Positions 6,233-17,161 of a DNA stretch of 22,271 nt are shown here, piece by piece. The stretch comes from Candidatus Nanopelagicales bacterium (GTDB lineage: Bacteria > Actinomycetota > Actinomycetes > S36-B12). A program made the position numbers and the translations under genes. The notes under the pieces are model-generated. The model was not told the origin of the DNA. It did no database searches and saw only the letters and a program-made list of their open reading frames with translations. Position 1 is the first letter of the stretch; every line of letters begins with the position of its first letter. Where the stretch lies: positions 1 to 22,271 of the forward strand of contig JALQSY010000010.1 in assembly GCA_023264215.1 (NCBI GenBank), written 5' to 3'.

Positions 6233-7347
6233 CCGCACCGGCACCACTCGTCGCGCTGACCGACGCTGGCGTCTCGATCTGGCTGGATGACCTCGACCGG
6301 CAGCGCATCGCGTCGGGTGACCTCGCGCGTCTCATCGCCGACGACGAGGTCCGCGGCGTCACGACCAACCCCACGATCTTCGCCAAGGCGCTGAGCGGCG
6401 CAGGCACCGCCTACGCCGACCAGGTGCGCGAGCTCAGCGCGTCAGGTGCGTCGGTCGACGATGCGGTCCGCGCACTCACCACCACCGACGTGCGCGAGGC
6501 ATGCGACGTGTTCGCCCCCCTGTGGCGCGATTCCGGCGGCATCGACGGCCGCGTGTCGATCGAGGTGGATCCCCGGCTGGCCCGAGATACGGACGGCACC
6601 ATCCTGCAGGCTCGCCTGCTCCACGGCATGGTTGACCGCGGCAACGTCCTGATCAAGATCCCGGGCACTGCCGAGGGCCTGCCGGCGATTACGCAGACGC
6701 TGGGTTCTGGCATCAGCGTCAACGTCACCCTCATCTTCAGCATCGAGCGCTACGCCGAGGTGCTCGACGCCTGGATGTCGGGGTTGGAGCGCGCTCACGC
6801 GGCAGGCCACGATCTTTCGACGATCGTCTCCGTCGCTTCCTTCTTCGTCAGCCGCATGGACACCGAGGTCGACAGGAGACTGGAGTCCATCGGCACGCCT
6901 GCGGCGCAGGCTCTCCGCGGGAAGGCCGGCCTGGCCAGTGCCCGCCTCGCGTGGGGTGTCTACCAGGACACGATGGCGTCCGATCGCTGGCGCGCCCTGG
7001 CAGCGCTGGGCGCGCTCCCCCAGCGACCACTGTGGGCGTCGACCGGAGTGAAGGATCCCGCCTTTCCCCCGACGATGTACGTCATGGGCCTGGTCGCGGA
7101 CGGCTGCGTCAACACGATGCCGGCCGCGACCCTGGCGGCGTGTGCGGACTTCGCCGGGGAGGTCACGGACACGATCACCGGCACGCAGGAGGCCTCGGCG
7201 GCGGTGTGGGAGCAGCTCACAGACCTCGGCATCCGCGAGCCGGAGGTCTGCCAGGTGCTGGAGGACGAGGGGGTCGAGAAGTTCGATGCCTCGTGGGCCG
7301 AGCTCCTGTCGACGGTTCAGCAAGCCCTGGACGCCGCGGGACGATGA
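6229..7347 (+). CDS. tal: Transaldolase
   Basis: Transfers the dihydroxyacetone unit of sedoheptulose 7-phosphate to glyceraldehyde 3-phosphate in the non-oxidative pentose phosphate pathway. The 372-residue protein is the long actinobacterial/cyanobacterial type: N-terminal SIWLDDLDRQRI, the GVTTNPTIFAKAL motif at about 43-55, the Schiff-base lysine K143 in NVLIKIPGT, and SVNVTLIFSIERY. The ATG overlaps the tkt stop (ATGA 6229-6232), and its own stop overlaps zwf (ATGA 7344-7347). No separate promoter is evident, so it should be made from the tkt transcript by coupled translation. Confidence 0.96.
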   Translation: MTAPAPLVALTDAGVSIWLDDLDRQRIASGDLARLIADDEVRGVTTNPTIFAKALSGAGTAYADQVRELSASGASVDDAVRALTTTDVREACDVFAPLWRDSGGIDGRVSIEVDPRLARDTDGTILQARLLHGMVDRGNVLIKIPGTAEGLPAITQTLGSGISVNVTLIFSIERYAEVLDAWMSGLERAHAAGHDLSTIVSVASFFVSRMDTEVDRRLESIGTPAAQALRGKAGLASARLAWGVYQDTMASDRWRALAALGALPQRPLWASTGVKDPAFPPTMYVMGLVADGCVNTMPAATLAACADFAGEVTDTITGTQEASAAVWEQLTDLGIREPEVCQVLEDEGVEKFDASWAELLSTVQQALDAAGR

Positions 7348-8864
7348 CCAACCCGCTCCGCGATCCGCGCGACCGACGGCTACCCAAGGTCGCCGGTCCG
7401 TGCGGGTTGGTGCTCTTCGGGGTCACCGGTGACCTCGCCCGCAAGAAGATCATGCCCGCGATCTACGACCTGGCCAATCGCGGTCTGCTGCCACCGGGGT
7501 TCGGACTGGTCGGCTTCGCCCGCCGCCAGTGGGACGACGAGGACTTCGCGCAGGAGGTGCACGACTCAGTGCGGGAGCATGCGCGCACTCCGTTTCGCGA
7601 GGATGTCTGGGCGCAGCTGTCGGAGGGAATCCGCTTCGTCGAGGGCGACATCGCCGACCCGGAGGCGTACCGGCACCTGGCGCGCGTGGTCGCGGAGGTC
7701 GACGAACAGCGGGGAACGATGGGCAACCACGCGTTCTATTTGTCCATCCCGCCCGGTCTGTTTCCCGTCGTCGTCGAGCACCTCAAGGCGAGCGGGCTGA
7801 GCGAGCGCACGGGCTCCGAGTGGCGGCGCGTCGTCATCGAGAAGCCGTTCGGCCACGATCTGGCCAGCGCGGAGGAACTCGATCGGGTGCTGAGCTCGGC
7901 GTTCACGCCGGATGAGATCTTCCGCATCGACCACTACCTGGGCAAGGAGACGGTCCAGAACATCCTCGCCGTGCGGTTCGCGAACACGATGTTCGAGCCT
8001 CTATGGAACTCCAATTTCGTCGACAACGTGCAGATCACGCAGGCCGAGGACATCGGGATCGCCGGGCGTGCCGGCTACTACGACGGCATCGGGGCCGCGC
8101 GCGATGTCATCCAGAATCACCTGCTCCAACTCCTCGCCCTCACCGCGATGGAGGAGCCGCTGTCCTTCCGGCCTCGAGAGGTCAGGGCGGAGAAGGAGAA
8201 GGTCCTCAGCGCGGTGACCCTCCCGGAGGACATCGCCGCCCACACGGCGCGCGGCCAGTACGCCGCCGGATGGCAGGGCGGGGTGCCGGTCAAGGGCTTC
8301 CTCGAGGAGGACGGGATCCCGCCGGACAGTACGACCGAGACCTTCGCCGCGATTCGGGTGACGGTGGACAACAGGCGCTGGGCGGGCGTCCCGTTCTACC
8401 TGCGCACGGGCAAGCGCCTGGGCAGGCGCGTGACCGAGGTCGCGGTGATCTTCAAGCGGGCACCGCACCTGCCCTTCGAGTCCTCCTCGATCGGCGAGCT
8501 CTCGGACAACGCACTGGTGTTCCGCATCCAGCCAGACGAAGGGGTCACCGTGCGCTTCGGATCCAAGGTGCCCGGCACCGCGGGCATGGAGGTGCGCGAC
8601 GTGACGATGGACTTCCAGTACGGCGACTCGTTCGTCGACACCAGCCCCGAGGCGTACGAACGGCTCATCCTCGACGTCCTCCTCGGAGAGCCACCGCTCT
8701 TCCCCAACAGCGCCGAGGTGGATCTGAGCTGGCGCATCCTCGATCCCATCCTCGATCGCTGGGCCACGATGGGTCAGCCCGAGCAGTACGCCTCCGGGGG
8801 CTGGGGACCCACGTGCGCCTACGACATGATCGCGCGCGACGGTCGGCAGTGGAGGCGACCGTGA
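7344..8864 (+). CDS. zwf: Glucose-6-phosphate dehydrogenase
   Basis: Oxidises glucose 6-phosphate to 6-phosphogluconolactone with NAD(P)+, the entry step of the oxidative pentose phosphate pathway. The 506-residue product carries the dinucleotide-binding GVTGDLARKK at 26-35, the EKPFGHDL segment at 166-173 and the active-site RIDHYLGKE at 194-202, followed by the all-family PFYLRTGKRL. Length and motifs are complete. ATG overlaps the tal stop and the TGA overlaps the opcA GTG (GTGA 8861-8864). The adjoining opcA encodes its activator/assembly partner, so co-translation fits a stoichiometric role. Confidence 0.97.
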   Translation: MTNPLRDPRDRRLPKVAGPCGLVLFGVTGDLARKKIMPAIYDLANRGLLPPGFGLVGFARRQWDDEDFAQEVHDSVREHARTPFREDVWAQLSEGIRFVEGDIADPEAYRHLARVVAEVDEQRGTMGNHAFYLSIPPGLFPVVVEHLKASGLSERTGSEWRRVVIEKPFGHDLASAEELDRVLSSAFTPDEIFRIDHYLGKETVQNILAVRFANTMFEPLWNSNFVDNVQITQAEDIGIAGRAGYYDGIGAARDVIQNHLLQLLALTAMEEPLSFRPREVRAEKEKVLSAVTLPEDIAAHTARGQYAAGWQGGVPVKGFLEEDGIPPDSTTETFAAIRVTVDNRRWAGVPFYLRTGKRLGRRVTEVAVIFKRAPHLPFESSSIGELSDNALVFRIQPDEGVTVRFGSKVPGTAGMEVRDVTMDFQYGDSFVDTSPEAYERLILDVLLGEPPLFPNSAEVDLSWRILDPILDRWATMGQPEQYASGGWGPTCAYDMIARDGRQWRRP

Positions 8865-9763
8865 TCCGCCTCGAGGACACCAGCGGGGGGGAGATCTCGC
8901 GTGCCATCGCCGAGGAGCGCCACCGGATGGGCTCCCCCGCGACGGGCATGGTGCTCACGATGCTCATCCTCAGCGATGAGGAGTTCGCCTCCGATGCGAC
9001 CGAGGCCGCTGTGCTCTCGGCACGCCAGCATCCGATGCGGATCCTCACCCTGATACCGCGCCCCGGCAGAGGCCCGGACCAGATCGACGCGCAGGTCATG
9101 GTCGGCGGGGACGACGGCCCGGGCGAGGTCGCGATCGTCCGGCTGCGCGGGGACCGTTCCGGCCACGCGAACTCCGTCGTCATCCCGCTGCTGCTGCCCG
9201 ATACCCCCGTCGTGAGCTGGTGGCCCACCGATCCCCCGCCGGTCCCCGCCGACGATCCGATCGGACGGCACTGCCAGCGACGCATCACCGACCTGGCGAC
9301 CGCCGCGGACCCGGCGGCGGCGATCCGGGAGCGTCGCGCCGGCTACATCCCCGGCGACTGCGATCTCGCGTGGACACGGCTCACCTCGTGGAGGAGTGCC
9401 CTGGCCTCGCTCCTCGACGACGGCGCCACGGTCGTTCGCTCGGCCCGGGTGGAGGCCGAGGCCGACAATCCCAGCGCGATCCTGCTCGGGGCGTGGCTGC
9501 GGTGGGCGCTCGCCATCGACGTCGCCTTCACCGTCGCCGACGGCCCTGGCATCACGGAGGTCTCCTTGGACACACCGCACGGGGACATCACCCTGTCGCG
9601 GCCGGACGGATCAGTCGCCACGCTTACGCGTCCGGGCGTGCCCGAGTCGACGATCGCGCTCCCGCGTCGGGGCTTGCCGGACCTGCTCAGCGAGGAACTG
9701 CGTCGGCTCGATCCCGATGAGGTGTACGGCGCCGTGCTCGCATCGCTCGGGGATCAGCCGTGA
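8861..9763 (+). CDS. opcA: OpcA, glucose-6-phosphate dehydrogenase assembly/activator protein
   Basis: OpcA is needed for full activity and oligomer assembly of the adjacent glucose-6-phosphate dehydrogenase in actinobacteria and cyanobacteria. The 300-residue protein shows the family's N-terminal small domain with VLTMLILSDEE, the VVIPLLLPDTPVVSWWPTDPP segment at about 108-128, and the DLAWTRLTSWRSALASLLDD stretch. The GTG start at 8861 overlaps the zwf stop and has GGAGG five bases upstream. Its stop overlaps pgl as GTGA. Position between zwf and pgl is the conserved actinobacterial order. Confidence 0.93.
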   Translation: MIRLEDTSGGEISRAIAEERHRMGSPATGMVLTMLILSDEEFASDATEAAVLSARQHPMRILTLIPRPGRGPDQIDAQVMVGGDDGPGEVAIVRLRGDRSGHANSVVIPLLLPDTPVVSWWPTDPPPVPADDPIGRHCQRRITDLATAADPAAAIRERRAGYIPGDCDLAWTRLTSWRSALASLLDDGATVVRSARVEAEADNPSAILLGAWLRWALAIDVAFTVADGPGITEVSLDTPHGDITLSRPDGSVATLTRPGVPESTIALPRRGLPDLLSEELRRLDPDEVYGAVLASLGDQP

Positions 9764-10485
9764 CGGTCGACGTTCAGGTGCGCGCCAACCCGCAGGCACT
9801 CGCCGCCGACGTCGCGGACGCTCTCGTCGAGCGCATCGACGCGGCCCAGTCGGCCTCCGGCACCGCCCACGTCGTCCTCACCGGCGGAGGCATCGGCACG
9901 GCGGTGATGGCGGCTCTGGCCTCTCGCGACGTCGACTGGTCCAGGGTGGAGTTCTGGTGGGGGGACGAGCGCTTCCTGCCCGCGGGCGACCCCGAGCGCA
10001 ATGCGACGGGTGCGCATGAGGTCCTGCTGGACCTCGTGCCCGTGCCATCGGAGCACATCCACCAGATGCCGGCCGACGTCGGCCAGGGCGCCGAGCAGGC
10101 GGCACGCGACTATGCCGACGCCCTCGCGCAGGCGTCTGCGACCGGCACCGTGCCGCGTTTCGATGTCCTGCTCCTGGGCGTGGGGCCCGAAGGGCACGTC
10201 GCCTCGATCTTCCCGGAGTCGCCGGCTGCCCACGCTGCCGGCACCGTCGTGGCCGTCCACGGGAGCCCAAAGCCGCCGCCGACGCGGCTGACGATGACAT
10301 TCCCGGCGATCCGCGCGGCGGCCGAGGTCTGGCTCGTCGCCGCCGGGGCGGAGAAGGCGGAAGCGATCGCGCGGGCACTGGACCCGCGGACCACTCCGGT
10401 GGATGTGCCTGCCGCGGGCGCTCGCGGCGCCCGCCGGTCGATGGCGTGGCTCGATGAGGCGGCGGCGAGCCGGCTGGAGGCCTAG
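9760..10485 (+). CDS. pgl: 6-phosphogluconolactonase
   Basis: Hydrolyses 6-phosphogluconolactone to 6-phosphogluconate, the second oxidative step. The 241-residue protein belongs to the NagB/SugarP isomerase fold (DevB type): VVLTGGGIG near 38-46, the WWGDERFLP motif at about 66-74 and GVGPEGHVASIFPE near 140-153 with the catalytic His. It starts with a GTG overlapping the opcA stop and ends the operon. Its TAG (10483-10485) interlocks with the stop of the convergent rbpA-family gene in the palindrome CTAG, leaving no space for a terminator between the genes. Confidence 0.95.
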   Translation: MTVDVQVRANPQALAADVADALVERIDAAQSASGTAHVVLTGGGIGTAVMAALASRDVDWSRVEFWWGDERFLPAGDPERNATGAHEVLLDLVPVPSEHIHQMPADVGQGAEQAARDYADALAQASATGTVPRFDVLLLGVGPEGHVASIFPESPAAHAAGTVVAVHGSPKPPPTRLTMTFPAIRAAAEVWLVAAGAEKAEAIARALDPRTTPVDVPAAGARGARRSMAWLDEAAASRLEA

Positions 10486-10814
10486 GACCGCCGCAGCTTC
10501 TCGAGCGCCTCCTCCAAGATCGCCGCGCCGTCCTCGTCGCTGCGACGTTCCTTCCCGTACGCCAGGTGGGTCTTGTAGGGCTCGATCTTCGGGGGCGCCG
10601 GCGGTGCCTGCTCGTCCTGGCTGGCCGGCCAGCCGCAGCGGGGACAGTCCCACTGATCGGGGATCGGCGCATCGGCAGCGAAACTCGGGGTCGTCTCGTG
10701 GCCGCGCGCGCACCAGAAGGTCACGAAGACGCGCGGTGCGGTTTCGCCGCGTTCGGCCTCCCCCATCGGGCCGGCGCCGACACGACTCCCGCGAATCGCA
10801 CTACCTCCGGCCAC
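10482..10814 (-). CDS. rbpA: RbpA-family RNA polymerase-binding protein (secG-linked subtype)
   Basis: Small (110-residue) actinobacterial protein of the RbpA family, which binds RNA polymerase and the principal sigma factor. N-terminal AIRGSRVGAGPMG matches the family's N-terminal tail; C35, H39, C57 and C60 form a likely zinc site around the beta-barrel core; a charged C-terminal helix ends the protein. The segment that in the approximately 124-residue RbpA reads THWDMLMERR is here THLAYGKERRS, so this looks like the short subtype found next to secG and may not be the main RbpA of the cell. GTG 10814 is supported by AGGAGG seven bases upstream. It follows secG by 34 bases and converges with pgl. 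Confidence 0.78.
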   Translation of the reverse strand: MAGGSAIRGSRVGAGPMGEAERGETAPRVFVTFWCARGHETTPSFAADAPIPDQWDCPRCGWPASQDEQAPPAPPKIEPYKTHLAYGKERRSDEDGAAILEEALEKLRRS

Positions 10815-10848
10815 TGGCCCTCCTCCTGATAGATGGTTGCGTCTGAGG

Positions 10849-11097
10849 CTACGAGCCTGTGCGTACGAGCAGTCCGACGGCCACGATCGAGGCGGCCCAG
10901 ATGAGCCCGATCCCGATGGTCAGCCTGTCGAGGTTCTTCTCAGCGACCGATGAGCCGCCGATCGACGAGCTCACGCCGCCGCCGAACAGATCTGACAACC
11001 CGCCGCCCTTGCCACGGTGCAGGAGGATGAGGACGACCAGCAGGACGCTCGTGATCACGAGCAGGATCGCCAGGGCGATGACGAGGATGTTCGTCAC
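10849..11097 (-). CDS. secG: Preprotein translocase subunit SecG
   Basis: Small accessory subunit of the SecYEG channel in the plasma membrane. The 82-residue product has two membrane helices (about 4-27 and 57-78) joined by the SecG loop HRGKGGGLSDLFGGG at 27-41. GTG 11097 is chosen because AGGAGG lies nine bases upstream and the protein then begins directly at the first helix; longer readings add a sequence unlike the family. Downstream of tpiA by 70 bases and upstream of the rbpA-family gene; this placement is standard in actinobacteria. A weak TACCGT box at 11154-11149 could give it an extra promoter. Confidence 0.92.
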   Translation of the reverse strand: MTNILVIALAILLVITSVLLVVLILLHRGKGGGLSDLFGGGVSSSIGGSSVAEKNLDRLTIGIGLIWAASIVAVGLLVRTGS

Positions 11098-11167
11098 GCT
11101 GTCACTCCTCCTTGACCGGGGCGCACTGCACGCCTGCGGACGCCGATGACGGTACCACGCGGGACCC

Positions 11168-11952
11168 TCACTCCTCCGCCGGCAGCATCCGATAGCGAAC
11201 GATCCCCACGAACTCGTCCGGGTCCAGGCTCGCCCCGCCCACCAGGCAGCCGTCGACATCGGGCTCGGCCATGATCGATGCGACGTTGGAGACCTTCACC
11301 GACCCGCCGTACAGGATGCGCACAGCGTCGGCGACGCCGTTCGCGCGCTCACGCAGCAGATCGCGGATGGCACCGCACACCTCCTGGGCGTCCGCGGGCG
11401 TCGCCACCTCGCCGGTGCCGATGGCCCACACCGGCTCATAGGCGATGACCAGCCGGCCGAGCGCCTCGTCGCTGAGGCCGTCGATGGCGCCGGTGACCTG
11501 CGCGAGGACGTGCTGCACCTGCTGGCCCTCCTGCCGCACCTCGAGCCCCTCCCCCACGCACAGGATCGGGGTCAGGTCGTGGCGCCCTGCCGCACGCAGC
11601 TTGGCTGCCGCCACGTCATCGCCTTCATCGTGGTACTCGCGTCTCTCGCTGTGACCGACCAGGACGTACGTGCAACCGAGTTTCGCCAGCATGGCGCCGG
11701 AGATCTCCCCGGTGTAGGCACCGGAGTCGTGCACCGAGATGTCCTGCGCGCCGTAGGCGATCCGGTAGCCGTCCCCGTCGATGAGGGTCTGCACCGAGCG
11801 CAGGTCCGTGAAGGGCGGTAGGACGGCCACGTCGACGGCGTCGTAGTCCGCGTCGTTGAGCGCGAAGGCGAGCTTCTGCACGAGGGCAATCGCCTCGAGG
11901 TGATTGACGTTCATCTTCCAGTTGCCCGCCATCAGCGGGCGTCGGCCGTCGG

Positions 11953-11956
<4 letters not shown>
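11168..11956 (-). CDS. tpiA: Triosephosphate isomerase
   Basis: Interconverts dihydroxyacetone phosphate and glyceraldehyde 3-phosphate. The 262-residue protein has all catalytic parts: AGNWKMN with K14, VGHSERR with H102, the [11 protein letters not shown] loop with the general base E174, and the phosphate-binding YGGSV. The ATG overlaps the pgk stop (ATGA 11953-11956), so translation is probably coupled. Third gene in the gap-pgk-tpiA order. Confidence 0.97.
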
Positions 11957-14366
<2,410 letters not shown>

Positions 14367-15380
14367 TTAGGCCTCGAGTTCAGCGTGGAGCTCGGCCTCG
14401 AGGGCGTCGATGTCCGCCTCCGCCAGGGCCGCCTCGGTGCCGGGGATGCCCAGGTCAGCGGCCTTCTTGTCCGCGGTGGCCAGCAGGCGCCGGATGCGCC
14501 CGGCGACGGCATCCTTGGTCATCGGGGGGTCAGCGAGTGCGCCGAGTTCCTCGAGGCTGGCCTGGCGGTGCTCCAGGCGCAGGCGACCCGCCTCGGCCAG
14601 GTGGTCAGGGACCTCGTCGCCGAGGATCTCCATCGCTCGTCGCACCCGCGCGCCGGCTGCGACGGCCGCTCGCGCCGAGCGTCGCAGGTTCGCATCATCG
14701 AAGTTCGCCAGCCTGTTGGCGGTCGCGCGCACCTCGCGGCGCATGCGACGCTCCTCCCAGACCAGCACGCTCGAGTGCGCGCCCATGCGGGTGAGCATCG
14801 CCCCGATCGCATCGCCGTCCCTGATCACGACCCGGTCGACGCCCCGCACCTCGCGCGACTTCGCGGGGATGCCCAGACGCCGGGCCGCGCCCACCAGGGC
14901 CAACGCGGCCTCCGGGCCGGGGCAGGTGATCTCCAGCGCGGCGGACCGTCCCGGCTCGGTGAGCGAACCGTGCGCGAGGAATGCGCCGCGCCAGGCCGAC
15001 TCCGCGTCGCACACACCGCCGGAGACGACGGCGGGCGGAAGCCCGCGCACCGGGCGTCCGGAGCCGTCCACCAGGCCGGTCTGGCGCGCCAGGTGCTCCC
15101 CACCCGCCACGATGCGCACGACGTAGCGCTGGGCCTTGCGCAGGCCCCCTGCCTGCACGATCGCGATCTCGCTGTCCTGGTTGTAGACCTCCGTGAGGTC
15201 CTTGCGCAGTCGTCGGGCGGTCGAACCGGCGTCGAGATCGGCCTCGACCACGATGCGGCCCGCGACGATGTGCAGACCCCCGCCGAACCGCAGGAGCGAG
15301 GAGACCTCGGCCTTGCGGCAGCAGGACTTGGTCACCTCCAGACGGCTCAGCTCGTCCTTCACCTCTGCGGTCATGGCCAC
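14367..15380 (-). CDS. whiA: Sporulation/cell-division regulator WhiA
   Basis: DNA-binding protein present across actinobacteria and many Gram-positives; in Streptomyces it acts with WhiB to switch on division genes. The 337-residue product has the LAGLIDADG-like N-terminal fold, beginning [29 protein letters not shown] in family form (split here only for naming: the conserved parts are KDELSR, CCRKAE and SLLRFGG), and a C-terminal helix-turn-helix near 265-310 with [23 protein letters not shown] 15380 has AGGA seven bases upstream; the ATG two codons later is the alternative. It is the last gene of the rapZ-yvcK-whiA trio, 18 bases after yvcK, and is followed by the hairpin at 14292-14339. 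Confidence 0.95.
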   Translation of the reverse strand: MAMTAEVKDELSRLEVTKSCCRKAEVSSLLRFGGGLHIVAGRIVVEADLDAGSTARRLRKDLTEVYNQDSEIAIVQAGGLRKAQRYVVRIVAGGEHLARQTGLVDGSGRPVRGLPPAVVSGGVCDAESAWRGAFLAHGSLTEPGRSAALEITCPGPEAALALVGAARRLGIPAKSREVRGVDRVVIRDGDAIGAMLTRMGAHSSVLVWEERRMRREVRATANRLANFDDANLRRSARAAVAAGARVRRAMEILGDEVPDHLAEAGRLRLEHRQASLEELGALADPPMTKDAVAGRIRRLLATADKKAADLGIPGTEAALAEADIDALEAELHAELEA

Positions 15381-15398
15381 CGCGCCATCCTGCCACGC

Positions 15399-16310
15399 CT
15401 AGGCAAGCATGTCCGCGAGGACGTCGGCGAGCAGCCTGGGATCGTGCAGACCGGGTCCGGCGAGCACATCCCGGGCGTGGAGTCGGGCGCCCATGGCCCC
15501 GGCCGCCTCGATCAGCTCCTCCCCCGGCTCACGGGCGCCGGCATCGATGATCACGTCGTCCACGAGCAGTCCGGGGGCGAGGTCCAGCCAGGACGTGAGG
15601 TAGGCCAGCGTCGTGAAGCCCTCGCTCTCCCCGGCCTGCGGACCCGCGTTGACGATCAGCGTCTTGCGCGCCGCGGTCTCGCGCAGGGCGCGGTCGACTC
15701 CTGGCACAAGGGTGTGCGTGAGCACGCTGGTGAACCACGAGCCGGGGCCGATCACGACGTGCGTGGCTTCCGCAATCGCGCTCACCGCCTGCGGGCAAGC
15801 GGTCGGCGCCGGGGGTTCCAGCCGCAGGCCGAGGATGCGCCCGGCGCCGGCGGACAGGCGCGCCTGGCCTCGCACCTCGTGCATGCCGCCGTCGGCGTCG
15901 ACGACATCCGCGACGAGCACCACCGGCTCCAGGCAGTTGGGCAGCACGCGTCCGCGCGCGCCCAGCACCGCGCCCAGGCGGTCAAGGCCGGCGACGAGAT
16001 CCCCGGTCTCCTCCCACAGGGCGACGAGGATGAGATTGCCCAGGGCATGTCCCTCGACGTCGCCCGAGCCGCCGAAGCGATGCTGCAGGACGCGCAGCCA
16101 CAGGCCCTCGTCGGCGAGCGCGGCCAGGGCCATGCGCAGGTCGCCGGGCGGAGGCACTCCCAGGTGGGCCCGCAGGCGCCCGCTGGACCCGCCGTCATCG
16201 CCAGTCCCGGCGATCGCGGTGGGCTCGATGCCCAGTCTCCGCAGGGCGGTCAGGGTGACGGACAGGCCGTGGCCGCCTCCCAGGGCGACCACGCGACGCA
16301 CGGGCGTCAC
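15399..16310 (-). CDS. yvcK: YvcK/GlmR/CuvA-type gluconeogenesis factor
   Basis: Member of the CofD-like UPF0052 family; YvcK (GlmR, CuvA in mycobacteria) binds UDP-sugars and adjusts carbon flow into cell-wall precursors. The 303-residue product has the Rossmann-type ALGGGHGLSVTL at 10-20, TGDDGGSSGRLR at 36-47 and GPGSWFTSVL in the second half. The GTG start overlaps the rapZ stop as GTGA (16307-16310), so the two are probably translated together. Genuine CofD is ruled out by the neighbours and length. Confidence 0.94.
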   Translation of the reverse strand: MTPVRRVVALGGGHGLSVTLTALRRLGIEPTAIAGTGDDGGSSGRLRAHLGVPPPGDLRMALAALADEGLWLRVLQHRFGGSGDVEGHALGNLILVALWEETGDLVAGLDRLGAVLGARGRVLPNCLEPVVLVADVVDADGGMHEVRGQARLSAGAGRILGLRLEPPAPTACPQAVSAIAEATHVVIGPGSWFTSVLTHTLVPGVDRALRETAARKTLIVNAGPQAGESEGFTTLAYLTSWLDLAPGLLVDDVIIDAGAREPGEELIEAAGAMGARLHARDVLAGPGLHDPRLLADVLADMLA

Positions 16311-17161
16311 TCGCGGCCGAGGTCGCGGTGGATCACCATCGTCTGGACCCCCTGATCGGCGAGCCGATGCGCAACCTCCTCGGCCAGGGCCACGCTGCGG
16401 TGCTTGCCGCCGGTGCAGCCGACCGCGACGGTGACGTAGCGCTTGCCCTCGTGCAGGTAGCCCTCGGCCACCACGTCGAGCAGGCGTGCCGCCTCGGCAA
16501 GGAAACTCCCCGCCGCGGGGTTGCCGACGACGTACTCGCGCACCTCGTCATCGAGCCCGGTGCGCGGTCGCAGGTCCTCCACCCAGTGCGGATTGGGCAG
16601 GAAGCGCGCGTCGAGCACGATGTCGGCATCCACGGGGATGCCGTACTTGAAGCCGAAGGACATCACGGTCGCCCTCAGCGGCAGGGCAGGTCCCGCGAAC
16701 GCCGCCTCCACGCGTCTGCGCAGATCGTGGACGTTGAGCTGACTGGTGTCGATGACCAGGTCGGCCTCGGCTCGAAGGCCGGCCAGAGCATGCCTCTCGC
16801 GACGCAGACCGTCCACGAGCCGCTCCCCCTGCTGGAGCGGATGGGGGCGGCGGTTGCTCTCGAACCGGCGCACCAGGCTCTCGTCGGAGGCTTCCAGGAA
16901 CAGGATCCGCACGGTGAGACCCTCGTCCCGCAGGCGCACGAGCGCGCGCTCGGTGTCGTCGAAGAACTTCCCGCCGCGGACGTCCACGACGACGGCGACC
17001 CTGGTGACCCCCTCACCGCACAGCGCATCCACCGTCTGCGGGATGAGTCCCGGCAGGAGGTTGTCCACGACGAACCAGCCCTGGTCCTCCAGGGCCCGTG
17101 CTGCGGTCGACCGACCGGCGCCGCTCATGCCCGTGACGAGGACGACCTCGACCGATGTCAT
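16307..17161 (-). CDS. rapZ: RapZ/YvcJ-family nucleotide-binding protein
   Basis: P-loop protein of 284 residues. In E. coli RapZ binds small RNAs that control glmS; in Bacillus YvcJ hydrolyses nucleotides. The Walker A region is GMSGAGRST at 11-19, with Arg at the place of the usual Lys; as I recall this substitution is normal for actinobacterial members. Further family marks are VVDNLLPGL, FLEASDESLVRRF, SFGFKYGIP and the C-terminal VGCTGGKHRSVALAE. ATG overlaps the uvrC stop (ATGA 17158-17161); its stop overlaps yvcK. The actinobacterial target is not established from sequence. Confidence 0.94.
   Translation of the reverse strand: MTSVEVVLVTGMSGAGRSTAARALEDQGWFVVDNLLPGLIPQTVDALCGEGVTRVAVVVDVRGGKFFDDTERALVRLRDEGLTVRILFLEASDESLVRRFESNRRPHPLQQGERLVDGLRRERHALAGLRAEADLVIDTSQLNVHDLRRRVEAAFAGPALPLRATVMSFGFKYGIPVDADIVLDARFLPNPHWVEDLRPRTGLDDEVREYVVGNPAAGSFLAEAARLLDVVAEGYLHEGKRYVTVAVGCTGGKHRSVALAEEVAHRLADQGVQTMVIHRDLGRE

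Noticed and set aside
11098..11167. Possible terminator or promoter between tpiA and secG
   Set aside because: Only a short GGCG/GCGCC pairing and a weak TACCGT are visible; not enough to list as a feature.
17096..17131. Arg in place of Lys in the RapZ Walker A (GAGRST) as a possible loss of function
   Set aside because: As I recall, actinobacterial RapZ homologues normally carry this Arg, so it is a lineage trait rather than a defect.
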